Source: Gammaproteobacteria bacterium
GTDB taxonomy: Bacteria; Pseudomonadota; Gammaproteobacteria; Pseudomonadales; Pseudohongiellaceae
NCBI GenBank assembly: GCA_016762975.1
Contig: JAESUV010000208.1
Span: forward strand, 833-8,048
Reading direction: 5' to 3'
DNA: 7,216 nt
Under the pieces are notes generated by a model. That model was not told where the DNA came from, did no database searches, and saw only the letters and a list, made by a program, of their open reading frames with translations. Of the stretch, positions 1 to 4,934 are shown in pieces. A program made the translations under genes and the position numbers. The stretch's first letter is position 1. Every line of letters begins with the position of its first letter.

Positions 1-950
1 AACACCAAACCAATACCTAGCGACACAAACACCCGAAAACCCATTGTTGATTCTCGCAGTGGCCCGAAGACAAATGATATGGCAAGAATTACCAACACCA
101 GCGTCGCAAGCGGTTGCAGCAATTTCTTCCAAAAAGCTAGAAAATACGTAGCCGAATCCAGCCCCTGGGCATCGAAGAATTTGGCAAACCGGTAGAGACC
201 CGAGATCGACTGCCGGTCTGGCTCCACCAGCAACACCGAAAGCAGTTCAGGCGATAGGTCAATCTGCCAGTCTTCCTGCAGGTATTGCTGAGCGGAAATC
301 GAGCCCGGCTCAAAATTACTCTCTCTCACGTTGCTAAGCTGCCAGTAACTCGAGTTTGCATCGGCTATGTAGGTAGCAGTCTCCGCGAAGCTGCTAGACA
401 CAATAGTGCGATTGTCACCCACCTTATAACGCGTCACACCATAGAGCAGCTCACCACCTGGCGCGATAGCATTGATGTGAATGTATTCGTTACCGACTTT
501 GCGCCACGTCCCCTGCTGGGACCCGATCGAATCATTGCCGCTCTGCTGCACCGCCTTGTTGCTCTGCGCGAGTTGCTCCAGCGGAGGCGCGATGAACTCT
601 CCCAACAATAGACTCAATAGCATAATTAGCATTGTAGGCTTCAGTACAGACCAGACAATTCTCCATACGGTAACTCCAGCGGTTTGCAACACTATCAACT
701 CATTATTGGACGCCAATATTCCAAGCCCGATTAGAGCTCCGCCTAGCGCGGTAAAAGGCAATAACTCATAGATGCTCGTGGGAAGTGTCAAAAGAATAAA
801 ACTGAGGGCGTTCACTAGCGAGTAATTTTCATCGGTATCGGCGATTTCTTCGGCGAGGGCGAATATCAGATCAATAGAGATGATAAGCGACACGACAACC
901 AACATAGCAAGTAGCACGGTGTTACGAATATGCTTATCAATCTTTACCAT
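1..950 (-). CDS. lptG: LPS export ABC transporter permease LptG (partial, C-terminus beyond window)
   Basis: LptG pairs with LptF and the ATPase LptB in the inner membrane to extract LPS and pass it to LptC and the periplasmic bridge. I translated 316 codons from ATG at 950 down to base 3, with no stop or frameshift; E. coli LptG is about 360 residues, so some 40 C-terminal residues are missing. Hydrophobic segments lie near residues 11-33, 47-80 and 98-118, followed by a soluble periplasmic beta domain (about 125-265) and further membrane segments from about 275. Family motifs seen: LASNNELIVLQTAG (79-92, coupling helix with E84), GEFIAP (117-122), QQGTW (145-149), YIHINAI (156-162), SISGLYRF (248-255), FWKKLLQPL (273-281) and ISFVFGPLR (291-299). 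An in-frame TAG three codons upstream fixes the start. AAGGAAAGG (964-972) could be its ribosome site, though 13 nt away. The gene follows lptF after 71 bp. Identification is secure. Confidence 0.96.
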   Translation of the reverse strand, partial: MVKIDKHIRNTVLLAMLVVVSLIISIDLIFALAEEIADTDENYSLVNALSFILLTLPTSIYELLPFTALGGALIGLGILASNNELIVLQTAGVTVWRIVWSVLKPTMLIMLLSLLLGEFIAPPLEQLAQSNKAVQQSGNDSIGSQQGTWRKVGNEYIHINAIAPGGELLYGVTRYKVGDNRTIVSSSFAETATYIADANSSYWQLSNVRESNFEPGSISAQQYLQEDWQIDLSPELLSVLLVEPDRQSISGLYRFAKFFDAQGLDSATYFLAFWKKLLQPLATLVLVILAISFVFGPLRESTMGFRVFVSLGIGLV

Positions 951-1021
951 GCTACTAGACTAGCCTTTCCTTAACGGGTGAGATAACGACTTACAATGGA
1001 GCAGCTGATGAAAAAGCGCGC
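951..1021 (-). other. lptF-lptG intergenic spacer
   Basis: This 71-bp spacer separates the lptF stop from the lptG ATG. It contains a purine-rich AAGGAAAGG on the minus strand at 964-972 and two overlapping CTAG-containing words next to the lptG start. I see no hairpin followed by a T run and no convincing promoter, so cotranscription of lptF and lptG is the simplest reading. Because of the gap, lptG must start translation on its own rather than by stop-start overlap. Confidence 0.6.
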
Positions 1022-2134
1022 TCAACTCGAACCACCTAGAGCGAACGATCTACCGAAGCTAGGGAATCGATAGCACAACCATGCTATGCCGATGAAGAGG
1101 GCATGCACCCACCACATACCCACCAAAGCGGGCAGGCTCTCTGAAGCGATCATATCCTTGGAAAACTGCAGCAATACAAAATAGGCAGCGTACAGAAAAG
1201 CCGCAGGCACCAACTTGCTGTAGCGGCCCTGACGTGGATCGACCTTGCTGAGGGGAACGGCAATAAGAGTAATAATTGGAATCAGCAGCATTATCGAAAT
1301 TCGCCACTGTAATTCGGCTTGGTGCTCGGGTTGATTCGAACCAATGAGCTGCATCGTGGTGAGCGACTCCTCCTCTAGTATAGGCTCGATGCTAGTCGAA
1401 TCCGGCAAGAGGATAGATTGCACATCGAACTGACCTATTCTGAAATCTAAGGCGCCGGGTGCCCCATCATACTGTAAAACATTCTCGAGGCGCATGAACC
1501 GAGCACCGGTATCAAGGTCAATCTCAGGTCGCGCCGACTCGGCAACAATGATTCGAGGGCTGCTCTGCCCCGCCTCATCCTCAGCACCACTAACCGCGAC
1601 GAAGACATTTTTCAGCTGACGTTCGCCCGTCGCTGATACATCTATTCGCTCAGCATAGGTCACGCGACTGCCATCTCCGAAGCTTTGAAACTGTCCTGCG
1701 ACTATAAGATCCAACTCGGTTAGCTGATCCTGATTCTGCTTCAACTGCTCGGTGTTCCGCACTCCCCAGGGCGCCAACAGCAGACTGAGCACTGCCACAA
1801 CTAGTAATACAATCGACGAAGTTCCAAGCGTAGCCAACAAAAGCCTTCTGGGGCTAAACCCGCTACCGATCAAAATCACCATCTCATTGTCGGCGTACAT
1901 CCGACCATAGGCCAATAAGATCCCGAGAAAGAGTGCTAGAGGAAGAATAATCAACAGGAAATCGGGCAATCTATAAAACATGAGCAAGAACAGGACATCC
2001 GATGCCAACTCCCCAGCCACTGCCTGAGAAAGATATTGGATGAAACGGCTGGTTAGCGCCACGACAAGAAGGATTAGCGTGACTGCAGCCATTACTTGTA
2101 GAATTTGCTTACTGAGGTAGCGGAATATGATCAA
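1022..2134 (-). CDS. lptF: LPS export ABC transporter permease LptF
   Basis: LptF is the partner of LptG in the LptB2FG inner-membrane LPS extractor. The 370-residue product matches the family length. It has hydrophobic segments near residues 12-32, 48-76 and 98-121, a periplasmic beta-jellyroll region (about 125-270), and three more membrane segments near 279-295, 307-325 and 334-355. Visible family motifs are the N-terminus MIIFRYL, the coupling-helix stretch YADNEMVILIGSGFS (80-94, E84), GQFQ (147-150), ELQWRIS (274-280) and VPLSKVDPRQGRYSKLVPA (293-311). The start codon is TTG. It is preferred because the resulting N-terminus matches the E. coli MIIIRYL start, an in-frame TAG lies 10 codons upstream, and the next ATG (residue 15) would cut into the first membrane helix. 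No strong Shine-Dalgarno sequence precedes it. The gene lies 87 bp after the thioesterase gene on the same strand and before lptG, probably in one transcript. Confidence 0.96.
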   Translation of the reverse strand: MIIFRYLSKQILQVMAAVTLILLVVALTSRFIQYLSQAVAGELASDVLFLLMFYRLPDFLLIILPLALFLGILLAYGRMYADNEMVILIGSGFSPRRLLLATLGTSSIVLLVVAVLSLLLAPWGVRNTEQLKQNQDQLTELDLIVAGQFQSFGDGSRVTYAERIDVSATGERQLKNVFVAVSGAEDEAGQSSPRIIVAESARPEIDLDTGARFMRLENVLQYDGAPGALDFRIGQFDVQSILLPDSTSIEPILEEESLTTMQLIGSNQPEHQAELQWRISIMLLIPIITLIAVPLSKVDPRQGRYSKLVPAAFLYAAYFVLLQFSKDMIASESLPALVGMWWVHALFIGIAWLCYRFPSFGRSFALGGSS

Positions 2135-2221
2135 ACTGTGGGCACGTCCGTTACTTGGAAGAGCCTACAGTTTACTCGAAACGGGAGTGTAGCGTTAGGC
2201 TGAAAAACCCGGCAGCACGAA
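2135..2221 (-). other. thioesterase-lptF intergenic spacer
   Basis: This 87-bp spacer lies between the thioesterase stop and the TTG of lptF. I see no stem-loop plus T run that would end transcription. On the minus strand there are weak -10-like words (TAAACT, TACACT) without a good -35 partner. An lptF-specific promoter is possible but not supported. The nearest purine-rich stretch before the TTG is CGGACG, a poor ribosome site. Confidence 0.5.
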
Positions 2222-2665
2222 TCAAGCGACCTGAGATTCCTGACGTCCAAGCAATGCCTTGAATGCGGGCGGGACGTCTGCGATCTGATGCTTGTCGAAA
2301 TCGAAGAATACGACACCCACCTTGCCATTGCATACCACCGTCTCAAGTGCACTGTTGGTGACTTGCAGGCCAATGTCGAATCCGTAACGATTGAAGCCGC
2401 TAACGCCTACATCAATGACAAGCATGTCATTGGCGAATGATTCCGAACGGTATTCAACTGCAAGATCGGTGACCACCATGCCTAAGCCAAAGATATTGCC
2501 TTCAGTAAAGCCAATACTCGCGAGAAACTGTAGCCTAGCCTCATGCAGGATTTTCACCATTGCTATGCTATCGAGGTGTTTTGCGTAATTCACATCACTG
2601 ATACCAATACGACGTTCCATTCTGAACAAAAATTGATCAGGTGGGGTGACCTTTACTCTTGGCAT
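2222..2665 (-). CDS. Acyl-CoA thioesterase family protein, 4HBT hotdog fold
   Basis: A 147-residue protein that I place in the 4-hydroxybenzoyl-CoA thioesterase / YbgC-like hotdog superfamily, whose members hydrolyse acyl thioesters (acyl-CoA or acyl-ACP). The N-terminal signature RRIGISDVNYAKHLDS (18-33), then HEARLQFLASIGF (41-53), matches the D-x-N-Y-x-x-H...EAR pattern of the family. D24 sits where the catalytic Asp is expected, and H30, E42 and R44 follow. The rest alternates beta strands: DLAVEYRSESF, DMLVIDVGVSGF, YGFDIGLQVTN, ETVVCNGKVGVVFFDF. No signal peptide or membrane segment is seen, so it should be cytoplasmic. The start ATG has a good ribosome site, AAAGGGAG (2671-2678), 5 nt upstream. 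It is the first minus-strand gene next to the divergent promoter region and precedes lptF. The substrate cannot be read from the sequence; membrane-lipid acyl turnover is only inferred from the neighbour. Confidence 0.88.
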   Translation of the reverse strand: MPRVKVTPPDQFLFRMERRIGISDVNYAKHLDSIAMVKILHEARLQFLASIGFTEGNIFGLGMVVTDLAVEYRSESFANDMLVIDVGVSGFNRYGFDIGLQVTNSALETVVCNGKVGVVFFDFDKHQIADVPPAFKALLGRQESQVA

Positions 2666-2703
2666 TACTGCTCCCTTTGCACATTACTGCACCAACATTA
2701 CTG
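2663..2703. repeat. Three direct copies of CATTACTG at the thioesterase start
   Basis: The octamer CATTACTG occurs at 2663-2670, 2682-2689 and 2696-2703, so the copies start 19 and 14 bp apart. On the minus strand each reads CAGTAATG, and the copy nearest the gene contains its actual start codon. The other two are start-like ATGs in the leader. It may be a chance or slippage-derived repeat, or a binding site array. Confidence 0.6.
2671..2678 (-). promoter_or_regulatory. Ribosome binding site of the thioesterase gene
   Basis: On the minus strand AAAGGGAG stands 5 nt before the ATG at 2665. It is the strongest Shine-Dalgarno match in the window. It decides this start over another ATG 19 nt upstream, which is out of frame. 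Confidence 0.75.
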
Positions 2704-2730
2704 AGACAGGCACAGATCGAATAGGTTCAG

Positions 2731-2760
2731 ATTCTAGTCAATTTATCGGAAAAAGGTGAC
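2731..2760 (-). promoter_or_regulatory. Possible promoter for the thioesterase-lptFG group
   Basis: On the minus strand TAGAAT (2736-2731) matches five of six bases of the sigma70 -10 element. Its -35 partner is weak: GTCACC (2760-2755), 18 bp away, matches three of six. The A/T tract at 2761-2779 would fall at about -37 to -55 relative to the expected start near 2724, the position of an UP element, which could make up for the poor -35. A rival reading uses TTGACT (2741-2736) as the -35, but no good -10 follows it. Confidence 0.35.
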
Positions 2761-2779
2761 TTTTTTAAATTTTAAATTT
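2761..2779. promoter_or_regulatory. 19-bp pure A/T tract, possible UP element
   Basis: An uninterrupted A/T run in the divergent region, with a tandem heptamer TTTAAAT at 2764-2770 and 2771-2777, followed directly by a C run (2780-2784). A/T tracts at this place can bind the RNA polymerase alpha subunit or nucleoid proteins. It lies about 110 bp from both flanking start codons. Confidence 0.45.
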
Positions 2780-2806
2780 CCCCCGCTTCCTCTTGGTGTA
2801 TCGTTG

Positions 2807-2835
2807 TTGCTTAAGTGCCTGAATATCTTTAGGAT
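2807..2835 (+). promoter_or_regulatory. Possible sigma70 promoter for pepA
   Basis: TTGCTT (2807-2812), a 17-bp spacer and TAGGAT (2830-2835) give a moderate match to sigma70 elements (three of six and four of six). Transcription would start near 2842, leaving a leader of about 50 nt before the pepA ATG. No operator could be identified. Confidence 0.35.
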
Positions 2836-2853
2836 TATCTCTCAATAGAATTC

Positions 2854-2870
2854 AAGCCATTTTCCGGCTT
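2854..2870 (+). other. Small hairpin in the pepA leader
   Basis: AAGCC (2854-2858) and GGCTT (2866-2870) can pair as a 5-bp stem with a 7-nt loop. It ends four bases before AGGGG (2875-2879), the likely ribosome site of pepA. It is short and could be chance. It is not a terminator, as no T run follows. Confidence 0.3.
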
Positions 2871-2890
2871 TAGCAGGGGCTCATCAAAAC

Positions 2891-4378
2891 ATGAAGTATT
2901 CAATCAAGACCGGTGCCACAGATAAGATTAATTCCGATTGCATCGCGGTCGTCGTTTGGAGTAAAGGAAACCTCAGTGAGGAAGCGCAACTCGCCGATAA
3001 AGTGAGCAACAAAGGCATTAGCAAGATCGTCCGCTCACAAGACTTCACAGGCACGCTAGGCCAGACACAACTGGTGCATAACCCTATTGGTCTAAAAAGC
3101 AAACGCCTGCTGTTACTTGGAGGCGGTGAGAGCAAAAAATTGGATGCCAAAAGCGCCGCTAAAATGCTCGCAGCCGGCCTCAAGGCTGTATTTGCATCGA
3201 ACGCTTCTAGCGTCCACTTCGCTATAGCCAGCCTAAACGTGAAAGACCAGAGCGCCGCATGGATCTGTCAGCGTCTCGCTCAAGAAGCCGAAACAGCGAG
3301 TTATAGATATAACGAAACCATGAGCAAGAAAGGCAAGGCAGTCAGCGCGAAGCTGATTAGCGTCTCGCCCAGCAAGGGTTCGCGCAGGAAGTCATTAGAG
3401 GACGCACTCAAATCTGGCAGCGCTATTGGCAGCGGCATCAATCGTGCACGCCACCTTGGCAATCTACCCGGCAATATCTGCACGCCAAGCTATCTAGCCG
3501 ACGAAGCCACCGCAATAGGTAACAAGCATAGCTCCATGAAGGTAAAGATTCTCGGCGAGAAGCAGATGCGTCGGCTGAAAATGGGTTCACTGCTTTCCGT
3601 CTCCGCCGGCTCGGCTGAGGAAGCAAAGCTGATTGTGATGGAATACAAGGGAGCCGAGGCGGATAGCAAACCCCATGTGCTGGTTGGCAAGGGAGTTACT
3701 TTCGACACTGGCGGCATCAGCCTGAAAGGCGGCGCTGCGATGGATGAGATGAAATTCGATATGTGTGGGGCGGCTAGCGTCATTGGCGCCATGGCGACCG
3801 TTGCTCAACTGAAGCTACCCATCAATATCGTCGGCCTGGTTGGAGCTGTGGAGAACATGCCTAGCAGCACCGCTACCAAGCCCGGCGACATCGTAACGAG
3901 CATGGCCGGTACAACTATTGAAGTGCTCAATACCGACGCCGAAGGTCGCTTAGTGTTGTGTGATGTACTTACCTACGCAGAACGCTACAAGCCGCGCAGT
4001 GTTATCGATGTTGCGACACTAACTGGAGCTGCGGTAGCGACATTTGGATCAACCGTTAGCGCCCTACTCAGCAACGATGACACACTAGCTGAAGCCCTGA
4101 TCGCTTCTGGAAAGAGCAGCCTCGACCGCGTCTGGCCACTGCCACTTTGGGAAGAATACCAGAGCCTGCTAAACAGCAATTTTGCTGATATTGCCAATAT
4201 TGGTGGCCCTCGGGCTGGAACCATTACTGCCGCATGTTTTCTCTCTAGATTCGCCGAGAAATTTAAATGGGCGCATCTGGATATAGCAGGCAGTGCTTGG
4301 CACTCCGGCGCACAGAAGGGCGCTACCGGACGTCCTGTCGCACTTTTGGTTGAATATCTGCGCCAACAAAAAGCCTAA
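2891..4378 (+). CDS. pepA: Leucyl aminopeptidase PepA (peptidase family M17)
   Basis: PepA is a cytoplasmic, hexameric, two-metal aminopeptidase that removes N-terminal residues, preferring leucine, from peptides. In E. coli it also binds DNA as an accessory protein in Xer recombination and as a regulator of carAB. The product is 495 residues against 503 in E. coli. An N-terminal macro-like domain (about 1-165) precedes the catalytic domain. Metal ligands expected from the family are visible: K267 and D272 in VGKGVTFDTGG, D290 in KFDMCGAASV, and D349 and E351 in the M17 signature NTDAEGRL (347-354). Catalytic K279 (SLKGG) and R353 are also present. The ATG at 2891 has AGGGG 11 nt upstream, a rather long spacing. 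The gene opens the plus-strand group and is followed by holC after 19 bp. The enzyme looks intact; a DNA-binding role in this organism cannot be judged from sequence alone. Confidence 0.97.
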   Translation: MKYSIKTGATDKINSDCIAVVVWSKGNLSEEAQLADKVSNKGISKIVRSQDFTGTLGQTQLVHNPIGLKSKRLLLLGGGESKKLDAKSAAKMLAAGLKAVFASNASSVHFAIASLNVKDQSAAWICQRLAQEAETASYRYNETMSKKGKAVSAKLISVSPSKGSRRKSLEDALKSGSAIGSGINRARHLGNLPGNICTPSYLADEATAIGNKHSSMKVKILGEKQMRRLKMGSLLSVSAGSAEEAKLIVMEYKGAEADSKPHVLVGKGVTFDTGGISLKGGAAMDEMKFDMCGAASVIGAMATVAQLKLPINIVGLVGAVENMPSSTATKPGDIVTSMAGTTIEVLNTDAEGRLVLCDVLTYAERYKPRSVIDVATLTGAAVATFGSTVSALLSNDDTLAEALIASGKSSLDRVWPLPLWEEYQSLLNSNFADIANIGGPRAGTITAACFLSRFAEKFKWAHLDIAGSAWHSGAQKGATGRPVALLVEYLRQQKA

Positions 4379-4397
4379 TCAAAAGAGCCTAGAAACC

Positions 4398-4823
4398 GTG
4401 ACTCAAGTTAATTTCTACACACTCCCAAGCAGCGAGGCGCAATCTCGACTACTGTTTGTATGCAGGCTAACGGAAAAAGCTTACTCACTCGGGCATCGCA
4501 TCCATATTCAGACGGAATCTGACCAACAATCGAAGCTGCTAGACGATCTGCTCTGGCAGTATGCAACCACCAGCTTCATCCCCCACAAATTATTAGACAG
4601 TAGCGACGACTGCCGCGACCCTGTTTCTGTGGGCACTAGCTTGGCAGGCACCAAACATGCCGATGTATTGATTAATCTTGGCAAGCAAACCAGTCCGGCG
4701 GGAGATCAGTTCAGTCGCATCAATGAAGTCATTAGTGCCGATTCCGCGAGCCTAGAGCAGGGGAGAAATAGATACCGCGACTACAAAGCGAAAAATTACC
4801 ATATCGAAACCTTCAAACTCTGA
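4398..4823 (+). CDS. holC: DNA polymerase III chi subunit HolC
   Basis: Chi is a clamp-loader accessory protein that joins psi (HolD) and links the replicase to single-strand binding protein. I call a 141-residue product from GTG at 4398; E. coli HolC is 147. The start TQVNFYTLP matches the family N-terminus. Other family features are EKAYSLGHRIHIQ, LDDLLWQYATTSFIPHKLL (about 50-68), DVLINL and the C-terminal RYRDYKAKNYHIETFKL with basic and aromatic residues of the kind chi uses to hold the SSB tail. The frame stays open 35 codons further upstream inside pepA, but those residues do not belong to the family and would overlap pepA. AAGAG lies about 10 nt before the GTG, a weak ribosome site. 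The 19-bp gap to pepA suggests cotranscription, possibly with translational coupling. A near-copy of the last five codons follows the stop. Confidence 0.93.
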   Translation: MTQVNFYTLPSSEAQSRLLFVCRLTEKAYSLGHRIHIQTESDQQSKLLDDLLWQYATTSFIPHKLLDSSDDCRDPVSVGTSLAGTKHADVLINLGKQTSPAGDQFSRINEVISADSASLEQGRNRYRDYKAKNYHIETFKL

Positions 4824-4838
4824 ACCCTCAAACCCTGA
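4809..4838 (+). repeat. 15-bp tandem duplication across the holC stop codon
   Basis: ACCTTCAAACTCTGA (4809-4823) is followed directly by ACCCTCAAACCCTGA (4824-4838), 13 of 15 bases identical, both differences T to C. The unit is five codons long, so the copy stays in frame: Thr-Phe-Lys-Leu-stop, then Thr-Leu-Lys-Pro-stop. The second stop backs up the first. Confidence 0.8.
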
Positions 4839-4858
4839 ATTTTCAATGAATCACAGAA

Positions 4859-4875
4859 TGCCGCTTAATCCGGCA
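4859..4875 (+). other. Short inverted repeat between holC and valS
   Basis: TGCCG (4859-4863) and CGGCA (4871-4875) form a 5-bp stem with a 7-nt loop. No T run follows directly, so it is a poor candidate for an intrinsic terminator of pepA-holC. It overlaps the -35 region of the proposed valS promoter and could equally be chance. Confidence 0.3.
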
Positions 4876-4899
4876 AAGCCCTATCTGATCATGTATAAT
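4871..4899 (+). promoter_or_regulatory. Promoter of valS with perfect TATAAT and GC-rich discriminator
   Basis: TATAAT at 4894-4899 is an exact -10 element. With 17-bp spacing the -35 would be CGGCAA (4871-4876), which is weak. The bases just after the -10, TTGCGCC, are GC-rich, like the discriminator of stringently controlled promoters for translation genes, which fits an aminoacyl-tRNA synthetase. Transcription would start near 4906, giving a leader of about 29 nt. valS may therefore be transcribed separately from pepA-holC. Confidence 0.6.
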
Positions 4900-4934
4900 T
4901 GCGCCTTTTTTAAGCATGGCAAACACTCACCAGT

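Noticed and set aside
285..771. Two overlapping plus-strand open frames (285-611 and 481-771)
   Set aside because: They lie antisense within lptG, whose minus-strand frame is unbroken with clear LptG motifs. Neither product shows a recognisable domain.
2884..4369. Several minus-strand open frames opposite pepA
   Set aside because: They are shadows of the pepA coding sequence, with no family resemblance and low-complexity products.
4293..4397. Extended holC starting at ATG 4293
   Set aside because: The extra 35 residues overlap the 3' end of pepA and do not resemble HolC. GTG at 4398 gives the family N-terminus and length.
4860..4910. Intrinsic terminator after holC, from the short stems and the T run at 4905-4910
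   Set aside because: The stems are only 3-5 bp and lie about 30 bases before the T run, and the T run sits just after a perfect -10 element.
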